The notes under the pieces are model-generated. The model worked only from the letters and a program-made list of their open reading frames with translations, did no database searches and was not told the DNA's origin. DNA of 64,000 bases from Planctomycetota bacterium. GTDB taxonomy: Bacteria > Planctomycetota > UBA1135 > GCA-002686595. The first letter of the stretch is position 1, and each line of letters starts with the position of its first letter. The stretch covers positions 169,296-233,295 of the forward strand of contig JAPLOF010000058.1 in the NCBI GenBank assembly GCA_026692665.1, in the 5' to 3' direction. A program made the translations under genes and the position numbers. Shown piece by piece: positions 53,380 to 61,680 of the stretch.

Positions 53380-55317
53380 ATGGCAGCGCGCAAGACGACA
53401 GGCGCCAAGCGCGTCGCGCTGAAACCGGCGGACCCCTTCGACCTCATCCGGCTGCTCGCGCGCAGCCAGAGCGATCCGCGCAAGGCCGTGTGCGAGCTCG
53501 TGCAGAACTCGCTCGACGCCGGCGCGCGGCGCATCGAGGTCACGTGGGCCAACGAAGCCGGAGTGCGCACGCTGCGGATCTGGGACGACGGACGCGGCGT
53601 GTTCCCCGAACTCGAGCGCGAGGACGCGTTGCGAAGGATCGCGACAACAATCGGCCACTCGCACAAGCGCTCGCTGACCGTGCAGGAACGGCAGCGCGAG
53701 ATGTCGCTCGGGAAGTACGGCATCGGCCTGCTGGGCTTCTGGAGCGTCGGCCGCCACATGGAGATCAAGAGCCGCGTGGCCGGATCGGAGACGCTCGTGC
53801 TCCGCCTCGAGGAAGATCGGCCTTCGGGCGAGATCGCGAAGGCGCGCGGCCGCCGCATCGACGAGCGCGAGACCTCGACCGAGGTCGTCATCCGCGACGT
53901 GCACGATGTCGCCGCGCGGCAGATCAAGCCCGGGCGTCTCCAAGCCTACCTGGCCGGAGAACTGCGCGGTCAACTGCTCGGGCGCGACGAAGTCGAGATC
54001 CACATTCAAGACCGCATTTCGCGTGGGAACGCGCACAAGCACTTCGTCGTGCGCCCGCCGCGCTACCTCGGTCGGCACCTCGCCGAGTTCCTGTCGCTCC
54101 CGGTTCCCGGCCACGAGGACGCGCGCCTCGAGCTCTACCTCGTCTCCGCCGAGGACGACCGGCGCAGCGTCGTGCAGCTGGCGTGCGGCGGCACGACCGT
54201 GCTCGACGACCTCGCCGCGATCGCCCCCGAGGAAGGCCTGCGTACGCCGTGGAACAGCGGGCGCCTCGAGGGTGTCGTCGACTTCCCGGAACTGGAGGTC
54301 GCCCCAAGCACCCGACGAGGATTCGTGCCGAACGCGGCTGCCGCGGCACTGCTCGAAGCCCTGCCGCGCATCGAACTGCAGCTCTCGGCCGTCATCCACG
54401 AGGACGAGTCTGCGCACGCCGCTCAGAAGTCGAAGACGGTCGCGAGCGAGATCCGCCGCGCGTTCCGCCGCGTCGCGCTCCTGCCCGAGTACGAGTTGAT
54501 GTCCGTGCGAACCGCGAGGGCGAGCGCGGGCACGCATGCAGGCGGCGCTGGCTCCGCGAGCGATTCCTCGCCCGCTTCGGCGACTCCCAGCTCCGCCGCG
54601 CCCGACGGCGCGCGACTCGAGGGCGCCGAAGACTGCGCGCTCGCGCGGGACACCTCGCTAGAGTCCACCACCGAGGACGGGAGTTCGATCGCGCGCGACG
54701 CGGGAGGCGCTCCAGCCGCCTCCGACGAAGGCAGCCTGTTCCCGCCCGGTCCAGTCGCGCGCCTGCGCGTGACTCCCCCACGCCTCCGCGTCGCGCCCGG
54801 CGCGCAACGATCGATCCGCGCCGTCGCGCTCGACGCCGACGGTCGCCCGGCGGATCCCGAGATGACGTGGACGTGGCGGCTCGAAGGCCCCGGCGAGCTC
54901 GACTGGCACCGCAACGAAGCGCGGCTCAGCGCAGACGTCGAGCCGGGCACGGCGCGGATCCTCGTGCGCGCCGAGAGCGGCCGCGACGCGGCCGAAGCGG
55001 TGATCCCAGTCGAGGTGCTGGCGGAACTGGCCGGCGCGGAGCGCGCGGCCGGGATCCCGGAACCCGCCGCCGTGTACGCACCCAACGAGGCCTGGCGTTC
55101 ACGCCTCGTGGGCACGAGCTGGCAGTTCAACTCGGGCCACAAGGACTACACCTCGGTCGAGGACGTCGAGGCGCGGCGCCTGCGCTACCTCGTGCACCTC
55201 TTCGCCAAGGAAGTCGTGCTGAAGAACTTCGGGTCGCCCGGCGACGCGCACCTGCTGGAGCGGATGGTCGAGGTGCTGACGCACCTGGACACCGATCGGC
55301 GCGGGGCGGCGCGCTGA
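53380..55317 (+). CDS. GHKL-type ATPase with Ig-like region, unknown function
   Basis: The 645-aa protein has an N-terminal GHKL (HATPase_c_3/Hsp90-like) ATPase: Asn43 in ELVQNSLDAGA, the DDGRG loop (Asp69-Asp70), and GKYGIGL at 111-117. A Ser/Ala-rich linker around residues 380-450 leads to a beta-rich region (about 470-550) that looks like a bacterial Ig (Big_2-like) domain, then a conserved-looking C-terminal segment with SWQFNSGHKDY and YLVHLFAKEVVLKNF. No histidine-kinase or MutL extensions are present. It may be a chaperone- or MORC-like ATPase. It follows the DPP-IV-like gene by 1 nt and ends before a repeat-containing gap. I do not recognise an assigned function. Confidence 0.75.
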   Translation: MAARKTTGAKRVALKPADPFDLIRLLARSQSDPRKAVCELVQNSLDAGARRIEVTWANEAGVRTLRIWDDGRGVFPELEREDALRRIATTIGHSHKRSLTVQERQREMSLGKYGIGLLGFWSVGRHMEIKSRVAGSETLVLRLEEDRPSGEIAKARGRRIDERETSTEVVIRDVHDVAARQIKPGRLQAYLAGELRGQLLGRDEVEIHIQDRISRGNAHKHFVVRPPRYLGRHLAEFLSLPVPGHEDARLELYLVSAEDDRRSVVQLACGGTTVLDDLAAIAPEEGLRTPWNSGRLEGVVDFPELEVAPSTRRGFVPNAAAAALLEALPRIELQLSAVIHEDESAHAAQKSKTVASEIRRAFRRVALLPEYELMSVRTARASAGTHAGGAGSASDSSPASATPSSAAPDGARLEGAEDCALARDTSLESTTEDGSSIARDAGGAPAASDEGSLFPPGPVARLRVTPPRLRVAPGAQRSIRAVALDADGRPADPEMTWTWRLEGPGELDWHRNEARLSADVEPGTARILVRAESGRDAAEAVIPVEVLAELAGAERAAGIPEPAAVYAPNEAWRSRLVGTSWQFNSGHKDYTSVEDVEARRLRYLVHLFAKEVVLKNFGSPGDAHLLERMVEVLTHLDTDRRGAAR

Positions 55318-55446
55318 CGCGGACGTCGAGGGTTTCCCGCGCGCACGACCTGGCGCCGGCCTCGCCCGTCAGCCGCCGATCCCGACACGGCAGGCCGGGT
55401 CTCGCGCCGCCCGCAAGCGGCGGAGTGGGCACCGAGCAGGCCGCAC

Positions 55447-55507
55447 GGCCGATATGCCTGTTGTTTCAGCCATGAGTTGGCCGATTTGCCTGTCATTTCG
55501 GCCACGA
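55447..55507. repeat. Two tandem 29-bp repeats with palindromic ends
   Basis: The copies at 55447-55475 and 55479-55507 (period 32) match at about 22 of 29 positions; both begin GGCCGAT and contain TGCCTGT. Copy 2 has inverted arms TGGCCGA (55478-55484) and TCGGCCA (55498-55504). They lie in the 289-bp gap between the GHKL gene and hldE and are richer in A and T than the surroundings. No gene is supported in the gap; this pair could be a protein-binding site or part of a small repeat family. Confidence 0.55.
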
Positions 55508-55606
55508 CGGAGCCCAGGCCGCACATTGGCTCGGAGACCGTGCCGAGCGGCTGGACGGGGGACTCGGGATCTAGGCCGTACCGATTCACGGCCTCGTCGA
55601 GTCGCG

Positions 55607-57082
55607 TCAGCAGCTCGGACTCGCCGTCCCGCCCTGCGCCCGCTCCAGGATGCTCGTCGTCGACTTCCCCGGCACCATCGGCGCGAGGTGCACGACGCCG
55701 CCGTGCGCTTCGACCCACTCGCGGCCCACGACGCCCTTGTCGGCCCAGTCCTGACCCTTCACGAGCACGTGCGGCGTCACGCGCTCGACGATCTTCGCCG
55801 GCGTGTCCTCGCTGAAGCTCGTCACCGCGTCGACCATCTCGAGCGCGGCCAGCATCTCCATCCGGTCGTCGATGCCGTTCACCGGGCGCGTGGGGCCCTT
55901 CAAGCGGCGGACGCTCTGGTCGTCGTTGACTCCGACGATCAGGACGTCGCCCTTGTTCTTCGCGAAGCGCAGATAGTCCACGTGCCCGACGTGCAGCACG
56001 TCGAAGCAGCCGTTCGTGAACACGATGCGCTTCCCCTCCTTGCGCCACTGCGCGAGCAGCGCCTCGACCTCGGACCCGCGCACGACCTTGCCGCGGTGCG
56101 GCGCGTGCTCGGCCAGGTGCGCGGCGAGCTCGGAGCGCGACACGGCGTGCGTGCCCAGGCGCGCCACCGTGATCGCGGCGGCCTGGTTGGCGAGCTCGAC
56201 GGCGGGCCCCAGTCCGACGCCGTCGGCGAGGTAGAAGGCCAACTGCGCCACGACCGTGTCGCCGGCGCCCGTCACGTCGAACACGGCGCGCGCCTGCGCC
56301 GCGACGCGGCCCGACTGACCGCGCTGGTCGCGCCAGTAGATGCCGTCGGCGCCCAGCGTGATGACCGCCGCGTCGAGGTCCGCGGTCTTCATCAGCTCGT
56401 CGGCGGCCGCGGGCAGCTCCTCGAGCTTCGCCAGTTTGCGCCCGACGGCTTGCTCGGCCTCCTTGCGGTTCGGCGTCACGAGGGTCGCGCCGCGGTAGCG
56501 CCGGTAGTCGTCGCCCTTCGGGTCGACGAGCACCGGGATCTTCGCCGCGCGCGCCGCGGAGATCACGGTCGCGACGACGTCGGGCACGAGCACGCCCTTG
56601 CCGTAGTCGGATAGGACCACCGCGTTCGCCGCGCGGACGCGCGCGGGGAGGCTCGCCACGAGCGTCGCGAGCGCCGCGCCCTGGACGGCCCGCGCGTCCT
56701 CCCAATCCACGCGCAGCATCTGCTGGGACCCGCTCATCATGCGGGTCTTCTGGATCGTCGGGCGCGTCGCGTCGATCGCGCAACCACTGGTCTCGATGCC
56801 GAGTTCCTCGAGCAGGGCACGCAGCGCGCGGCCCCAGCCGTCCTCGCCGAGCACGCCGACGACGTCGACCTTGGCGCCCATCGCGACCAGGTTCGCCGCC
56901 ACGTTGCCCGCGCCGCCGAGCTTCTCCTCGGAGCGCTTCGCGGTCAGCACGGGGATCGGCGCCTCGGGCGAGATGCGCGCGACGTCGCCCGACACGTAGC
57001 GGTCGAGGATCAGGTCGCCGACGATCAGGACGCGCGGCGAGCCGCGTTCGGACAGGATCTGTTCCAGCTCGCGCGCGTTCAC
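55607..57082 (-). CDS. hldE: Bifunctional heptose-7-phosphate kinase/heptose-1-phosphate adenylyltransferase
   Basis: The 491-aa fused enzyme has a PfkB kinase domain (about residues 1-320, with VGDLILDRY, GGAGNVAANL and FDVTGAGDTVVAQ) and a nucleotidyltransferase domain (NGCFDVLHVGHVDYL, VLVKGQDWADK and the closing PGKSTTSIL). It makes ADP-D-glycero-D-manno-heptose from heptose-7-phosphate for LPS core. The start is GTG 57082 overlapping the hldD stop (GTGA), so hldD and hldE are translationally coupled. Length fits E. coli HldE (477 aa). Confidence 0.96.
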   Translation of the reverse strand: MNARELEQILSERGSPRVLIVGDLILDRYVSGDVARISPEAPIPVLTAKRSEEKLGGAGNVAANLVAMGAKVDVVGVLGEDGWGRALRALLEELGIETSGCAIDATRPTIQKTRMMSGSQQMLRVDWEDARAVQGAALATLVASLPARVRAANAVVLSDYGKGVLVPDVVATVISAARAAKIPVLVDPKGDDYRRYRGATLVTPNRKEAEQAVGRKLAKLEELPAAADELMKTADLDAAVITLGADGIYWRDQRGQSGRVAAQARAVFDVTGAGDTVVAQLAFYLADGVGLGPAVELANQAAAITVARLGTHAVSRSELAAHLAEHAPHRGKVVRGSEVEALLAQWRKEGKRIVFTNGCFDVLHVGHVDYLRFAKNKGDVLIVGVNDDQSVRRLKGPTRPVNGIDDRMEMLAALEMVDAVTSFSEDTPAKIVERVTPHVLVKGQDWADKGVVGREWVEAHGGVVHLAPMVPGKSTTSILERAQGGTASPSC

Positions 57083-58098
57083 GCCGACCTCCGTTCGTTG
57101 GCGCCGTCGCCGAGGCGCGCGTCGGGCACGAGGTAGCCCCGCACGTAGTCCACCACGGAATCCCGCAGACTCATGGCGGGTTTCGACCAGCCGGCGGCGG
57201 CGAGGCGCTTCACCTCGGCCTGCGTGTAGTACTGGTACTTGCCGCGCAGGTTGTCGGGCATCTCGATGTACTCGATGCGCTCGGGTTTCTCGAGCGCCGC
57301 GAACACGGACCGCGCCAGCTCGTTCCACGTCCCCGCGCGCCCCGTGCCGATGTTGTAGAGCCCGCCGGCACGGTCCGTCTCGGCCAGGTGGAGCGACATC
57401 GCGACGGCGTCCTTCACGTACACGAAGTCGCGCTTCTGCTCGCCGTGCGCGTACTCGGGCCGGTAGCTCTTGAAGAGCCGGATCGAGCCCGTCTCGAGCA
57501 CCTGGTGGTAGGCCTTGTGGACGAGGCTCTTCATGTCGCCCTTGTGGTCTTCGTTGGGCCCGAACACGTTGAAGTACTTCAGGCCCACGATGGAGTCGAG
57601 AACGCCCTGGCGCTCGGCCCACTGGTCGAACATCTGCTTCGAGTACCCGTACATGTTGAGCGGCCGCAGGCTCTCGAGATCGGCCTCGTCCGACATGCCC
57701 TGCGCTCCGTCGCCGTAGGTCGCGGCCGAGCTGGCGTAGACGAAGCGGATGCCGCGCGAGAGCGACCACGTCGCGAGCGCCTTCGTGTACTCGAAGTTGT
57801 TGCGCACGAGGTACGCGGCATCGCGCTCCGTCGTCGCACTGCAGGCGCCCATGTGCAGCACCGTGGTGATGCCACGGAGACGCCCGGCGTCCTCCTTCAC
57901 GAGCGCGAGCAGGTCGTCGGCCTCCAGGTAGTCCGCGTACGAGAGCGGCACGAGGTTGCGCCACTTCTCGCTCTCGCCCAGGAAGTCGGAGACGAGGACG
58001 TCCTCGATACCGCGCTGGTTGAGCGCCCAGACGAGCGCGCTGCCGATGAACCCCGCGCCGCCCGTGACGAGGACGCGGCCCTTCCCGATGTCGACCAT
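57079..58098 (-). CDS. hldD: ADP-L-glycero-D-manno-heptose 6-epimerase
   Basis: The 339-aa SDR epimerase converts ADP-D-glycero- to ADP-L-glycero-D-manno-heptose, the donor for GT9 enzymes such as those at 29548-31685. VTGGAGFIGSALV is the nucleotide loop, ACSATTERDAAYL and MYGYSKQMFDQ (YxxxK) give the active site, and FNVFGPNEDHKG is typical of HldD. ATG 58098 is preceded by a promoter (58105-58134) whose -10 lies 6 nt away, so the mRNA may be leaderless. It leads the hldD-hldE operon. Confidence 0.96.
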   Translation of the reverse strand: MVDIGKGRVLVTGGAGFIGSALVWALNQRGIEDVLVSDFLGESEKWRNLVPLSYADYLEADDLLALVKEDAGRLRGITTVLHMGACSATTERDAAYLVRNNFEYTKALATWSLSRGIRFVYASSAATYGDGAQGMSDEADLESLRPLNMYGYSKQMFDQWAERQGVLDSIVGLKYFNVFGPNEDHKGDMKSLVHKAYHQVLETGSIRLFKSYRPEYAHGEQKRDFVYVKDAVAMSLHLAETDRAGGLYNIGTGRAGTWNELARSVFAALEKPERIEYIEMPDNLRGKYQYYTQAEVKRLAAAGWSKPAMSLRDSVVDYVRGYLVPDARLGDGANERRSA

Positions 58099-58104
58099 CC
58101 GCGG

Positions 58105-58134
58105 AAGGTATCGGCTGGACGGGCGGGTTGTCAG
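58105..58134 (-). promoter_or_regulatory. Promoter of hldD-hldE, near-leaderless
   Basis: On the minus strand: CTGACA (58129-58134), an 18-bp spacer and TACCTT (58105-58110). The -10 is 6 nt from the ATG of hldD. Confidence 0.65.
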
Positions 58135-58169
58135 GGGCCGGGCGGGACTGGAATCGCGCCGGGCTCGAT

Positions 58170-59192
58170 TCAGCCCTCGGAACCGGGTGTCTCGGCCGCT
58201 GCTTCCTCCAGCGCCAGCGCTGCGGGATCCGTGCCCCGGTACCGGTCGTGGATCCACATGTACTGGTCCGGCATCGCGCGGATGGCGGTCTCGAACTCGC
58301 GGTTCAGGCGCGCGACGATCGCGTCCGGGTCCACGCCCACGAGTTCCTCGGGGTGGATCACGGTCGGGACGTGCACCCGCCAGCGCCAGGGGGCGGTGCG
58401 GTAGCAGAAACCGATCAGGACCGGCGTGCGCAGGCGCTTCATCAGCACGCCCGCGCTGCGGTCGCAGCGCGCGGGGCGCCCGAAGAAGGGCGCGAGCACC
58501 GGCCGCTTGCGCGCTCGCTGGTCGAGCACCATCCCGAGGTAGCCTCCGCCGCGCAGGATCTGGCTCGCGTGCTGCATCGCGCCGCGGCGCGGCAGGCTGC
58601 GCAGCCCGCGCGCCTCGCGCAGGCGCTGCAGGTGGGCGGAGAGTGGGCGGTTCTTCGGCGCCTTCACGACGGCGTAGAAGGGATCGAATCCGAGGTAGGC
58701 GAGGGCGGCCGAGCCCGCTTCCCAGTCTCCGAGGTGCCCGGTGACGAAGATCGCGCCCTTCTTGTCGGCGCGCAGCTTCTCGGCGTCGGGATGGAGATCG
58801 ACGCCGTCGAGGTGCGCGCCCAGGTCCGCGAAGTCGACGCGGTGCGCGAACCCCGAGCTCTCGATCGTGATGCGCAGGAAGTGGCGCCAGGCCTGCAGCA
58901 CGCGCTCCTCGAGCTCGGCGTGCGAGATCGAGGGGCCAAAGGCCGTCCGCAGGAAGTCGCGCGCGGCGTCGGAGTGCGAGCGGTCGACGCGCACCGCGAG
59001 CCGCGCGAACGCGCCGATGAACGCCTCCCGCGGCCCGTCGGGGAGGCGCGAAAGAACGCCCAGGGCGCCGCGGCCGGCCGCGTACTCGAGCCAGGCCATC
59101 GCGCCGCCGCGCTCTCCCAGCGCGTCTTGACGCGGAACGGGCCAGTCCTGGCGCAACGACGGGGGCAGGAGCGACGGGATGGACTCGCTCAC
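58170..59192 (-). CDS. LpxL/HtrB-type lipid A acyltransferase
   Basis: The 340-aa membrane-associated acyltransferase has the H-x4-D/E-type catalytic motif in TGHLGDWEAGS, followed by PFYAVVKAPKN and VLDQRARKRP. It probably adds a secondary acyl chain to lipid A. GTG 59192 overlaps the lpxK stop (GTGA), so it is coupled to the lipid A kinase. The N-terminal 60 residues are less conserved. A general LPLAT function cannot be ruled out. Confidence 0.88.
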   Translation of the reverse strand: MSESIPSLLPPSLRQDWPVPRQDALGERGGAMAWLEYAAGRGALGVLSRLPDGPREAFIGAFARLAVRVDRSHSDAARDFLRTAFGPSISHAELEERVLQAWRHFLRITIESSGFAHRVDFADLGAHLDGVDLHPDAEKLRADKKGAIFVTGHLGDWEAGSAALAYLGFDPFYAVVKAPKNRPLSAHLQRLREARGLRSLPRRGAMQHASQILRGGGYLGMVLDQRARKRPVLAPFFGRPARCDRSAGVLMKRLRTPVLIGFCYRTAPWRWRVHVPTVIHPEELVGVDPDAIVARLNREFETAIRAMPDQYMWIHDRYRGTDPAALALEEAAAETPGSEG

Positions 59193-60256
59193 GCGTCCCT
59201 CCGCGGATCGCCCGCGCGCGGCAGCGCGTCGAGCAGCGCCGCGATCGGCGCCGCGCCCGACGTGATCCGGAACTCGACGTCGATCCAGCTGTGCGGCACG
59301 CCGAGCGGCGCGAGCTTGACCGCGTCCTTGCCGCTCGTCACGAGCGGGCGCTCCGTGCCGAGGCCGGCGAGGTCCTCGCGGACGTAGCGGTGGTGGTCGG
59401 GGAACACGCGGTGCTCGCGCACGACCGCGCCGAGACTCCGCAGCGTGCGCTCGAGAGCCTGCGGGTTGCCGAGCGCGCTGACCACGTCGATCTCCCGGCC
59501 GGCGAGCGTCCGTGGATCGTGCTCGCGTCCGCTCGCTTCGACCAGGGCGCGCGGCGCGTGCACGGCCCGCGCCAACGGACGTCCGGCGGCGAAGTGCGCC
59601 AGATCGTGTTCCAGCGCTTCCAGCTCTCCCGGCGCGACCTGATCCGAGCGCGTGACGAGGATCGCGTCGGCGCGCGCCAGCGCGGTGCGCGGCTCGCGCA
59701 GGAGCCCGCGCGGCAGCAGCGCGCACACGGGCTCCTTGCCGTCGACGGCGGGAAGCCCCCACGGCCGCGTCGCGTCCACGAGGACGAGGTCGAGGTCGCG
59801 CGCGAGCTTCCGGTGCTGGAAGCCGTCGTCGAGCACGATCGCGTCGACCCCGCGCGCGATCAGCGCCACGCCGCCGCGCGCGCGGCGCGGGTCCTGCACG
59901 TGCGGAACGTCCGGCACGAGTCGCGCGAGGAGCCGCGCTTCGTCGTTCTCCGCGCCCGGCGCCGCGCCGTAGCCGCGCGACAAGAGGCCCGGCTTGCGAC
60001 CGCGCCGAAGGAGCTCGCGCACGAGCCACACCGCCGCCGGCGTCTTGCCCGTCCCGCCCGCGGTGAGGTTCCCGATCGAGACGACCGGCACGTCGAGGCG
60101 CGTCGCTGGCGCGATCCCGCTGTCGTAGGCCGCGCGGCGGAGAGCCACCAGGGCTCCGAACAGGAGAGCCGGCGCGCGCAGGAGTTCGATCGCGCCTCCG
60201 CGCCGCGCGAGGCGTTCGGCGGCGGTCGGCGGTCGTGCGGCGGGAGGCGGCGTCAT
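59189..60256 (-). CDS. lpxK: Tetraacyldisaccharide 4'-kinase
   Basis: The 355-aa lipid A 4'-kinase has the P-loop GNLTAGGTGKTP and the downstream DDGFQHRKLARDLDLVLVDA, which are diagnostic for LpxK. It phosphorylates the lipid A disaccharide at the inner membrane; a single N-terminal hydrophobic segment (LLFGALVALRR) is present. ATG 60256 was chosen; the first 30 residues are Pro/Ala-rich. The 125-nt gap up to rpoZ includes a nine-C run. It overlaps the LpxL-type gene. Confidence 0.94.
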   Translation of the reverse strand: MTPPPAARPPTAAERLARRGGAIELLRAPALLFGALVALRRAAYDSGIAPATRLDVPVVSIGNLTAGGTGKTPAAVWLVRELLRRGRKPGLLSRGYGAAPGAENDEARLLARLVPDVPHVQDPRRARGGVALIARGVDAIVLDDGFQHRKLARDLDLVLVDATRPWGLPAVDGKEPVCALLPRGLLREPRTALARADAILVTRSDQVAPGELEALEHDLAHFAAGRPLARAVHAPRALVEASGREHDPRTLAGREIDVVSALGNPQALERTLRSLGAVVREHRVFPDHHRYVREDLAGLGTERPLVTSGKDAVKLAPLGVPHSWIDVEFRITSGAAPIAALLDALPRAGDPRRDA

Positions 60257-60381
60257 GGCGCGAGGCGCGCAGGATGCGGGCTGGACCCGCCGGATCCCAG
60301 GCTGGAACGACCGGGACTCGACGGACCGGATCCGAAGGTGCCCGCTGCGCGCCCCCCCCCACGCGGGGTGGGCCAGCCGCC

Positions 60382-60594
60382 CTACAGGCTCTGCGGCGTC
60401 TCTTCTTCCGGGATCAGCTCGATCAGGCCGCGTTCCATCTCGAGGAATGCGATCTTGATCGGGTTGACTTCGCGCGTCTCGATCAGGGGCGCCGAGCCGC
60501 GGATGAGCTCGCGGACGCGCTTCTGGAGCAGGGCCGTCTTGTGGAAGGAGCCGGAAACGGACTTCTGGAGGCGCTGGGGCAGGGAAAGTTCCAT
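60382..60594 (-). CDS. rpoZ: RNA polymerase omega subunit-like protein
   Basis: The small 70-aa protein has FHKTALLQKRVRELIRGSAPLIE, the central helix of RpoZ/omega proteins, followed by NPIKIAFLEMERG and an acidic tail. Omega assists beta-prime assembly and ppGpp response. It is slightly shorter than many omegas. The start is ATG 60594; a strong promoter (60657-60686) with a 62-nt leader precedes it. Location next to lpxK and cinA rather than gmk is unusual. Confidence 0.72.
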   Translation of the reverse strand: MELSLPQRLQKSVSGSFHKTALLQKRVRELIRGSAPLIETREVNPIKIAFLEMERGLIELIPEEETPQSL

Positions 60595-60656
60595 GGTCGC
60601 TCGTCTCGGATTCGAAGTCGTGGCTGCGGTTCCCGGACGGAATCCGGAAGCCCAGG

Positions 60657-60686
60657 AAGGTACCCGCCCGAAGGGCTGCCAGTCAA
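60657..60686 (-). promoter_or_regulatory. Sigma-70-type promoter of rpoZ
   Basis: On the minus strand: TTGACT (60681-60686), an 18-bp spacer and TACCTT (60657-60662). The leader to the ATG is 62 nt. Confidence 0.75.
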
Positions 60687-60709
60687 TGGCGCCGACCGGC
60701 CCGCGGGCC

Positions 60710-61438
60710 TCAGCGCTGCTGGAGCCGGGGCACGAGCGCGATCTCGAGGCGCCAGTCGCCCGAGCTCTGGAGGTCGAAGTTCACCGCGTCGATCGAGCCC
60801 CCGGCGGCCGTGGCGCTCGGCATCCAGTACTCGTGGCGCTGGACCTCGCTGTCCCAGCCGGCGCGCGTGGCCTGGCTGGCGAGGCTTTCGGCGATGCGGA
60901 TCACCGGCTGAGCGGCCTCCAGGCGGGACTCCAACTCGACCCGGTGGTGCGTGCGATCGTGGGCCCACCAGGTGGAAGCGGTCACGCGCAGCTCCGCGTC
61001 CTGCTTGGCGTCCTGCGGCGGCAGCACGCGCACGGATTCGGGCCGGTCCTCGGACAGGGTCACGGACGCGCGCAGGCCCTGCCCCAGGCGCAGCCCGACC
61101 CCCAGCACGTCGTCGACGAAGAGGCAGGTCACGGGGCGCGCCGCCTGCCCCTCGCTCGCGTTCACCGTCCGCACGCCGGCAGCCGTCAGGCGCCTTTCGA
61201 GCAGGACAGCCAGGTCCGCGGCACTGGTGCGCTCGGCCAGGAACAGCGAGAAGGCCAGCGTGCGCGGCTCGCCGTTCGTGCTCGCGTTCGCGATGGTCAG
61301 TTCGACCTCGGCGCGCGCGCCGCCCGTGCGGTCGATCTCGCCCGCGAGGGTCAGCTGGACGAGCCCTTGCGCGTTCGACGGAACGGCGCCCGCGATCGAG
61401 ACCAGGGCGAGGAACGCGGCGGACTTCGGACTCGGCAT
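60710..61438 (-). CDS. Small exported protein, unknown function
   Basis: The 242-aa protein has a signal peptide (residues 1-24, cut after SNAQ). The mature part is beta-rich with few motifs (LAFSLFLAERT, VTCLFVDDVLGVGL, ASTWWAHDRTHH). I do not recognise the family. The start is ATG 61438; the frame is open further upstream, but that would run through the tRNA gene. It is expressed from the direction of the tRNA and probably read through from it, since no separate promoter is obvious. Confidence 0.7.
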   Translation of the reverse strand: MPSPKSAAFLALVSIAGAVPSNAQGLVQLTLAGEIDRTGGARAEVELTIANASTNGEPRTLAFSLFLAERTSAADLAVLLERRLTAAGVRTVNASEGQAARPVTCLFVDDVLGVGLRLGQGLRASVTLSEDRPESVRVLPPQDAKQDAELRVTASTWWAHDRTHHRVELESRLEAAQPVIRIAESLASQATRAGWDSEVQRHEYWMPSATAAGGSIDAVNFDLQSSGDWRLEIALVPRLQQR

Positions 61439-61533
61439 GAGCGGACTCCCGGCGATGGATGGGAACCGGTGCGACGCGCGCGGCGCGCCGTTCTTCCGCC
61501 CGAATCCGCTCGTCCCGGGCGTTCGGCGGAAGG

Positions 61534-61608
61534 TGGTTACCCCGTCTGGACTCGAACCAGAAATAACAGGACCAAAACCTGTTGTGTTACCGATTACACC
61601 ACGGGGTA
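61534..61608 (-). tRNA. tRNA-Gln (anticodon TTG), CCA encoded
   Basis: A 75-nt cloverleaf fits: acceptor TACCCCG with CGGGGTA, D-arm GTGT and ACAC, anticodon stem ACAGG and CCTGT with loop TTTTGGT (anticodon TTG), T-arm TCTGG and CCAGA with TTCGAGT. The discriminator A and the 3' CCA are encoded. Its promoter is at 61620-61648. Confidence 0.95.
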
Positions 61609-61619
61609 GTGGGGCGAGG

Positions 61620-61648
61620 ATCCTATCGGCCGTTCGGGGAGCGGTCAA
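61620..61648 (-). promoter_or_regulatory. Promoter of tRNA-Gln
   Basis: On the minus strand: TTGACC (61643-61648), a 17-bp spacer and TAGGAT (61620-61625), 11 nt from the tRNA 5' end. This is the best promoter in the window and sets the -10 type seen elsewhere. Confidence 0.85.
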
Positions 61649-61680
61649 CGAGGTCCGGCCGCTCGGAACGGTGCCGGGCT

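Noticed and set aside
55430..55606. Possible extra coding segment after hldE on the minus strand
   Set aside because: The frame reads plausibly for about 50 residues but has no start codon and differs from the hldE frame, which ends in its normal STT tail. No family match.
60352..60360. Run of nine C as a phase-variation tract
   Set aside because: It lies in the gap between rpoZ and lpxK, outside coding sequence and without a promoter spacer, so switching is not supported.
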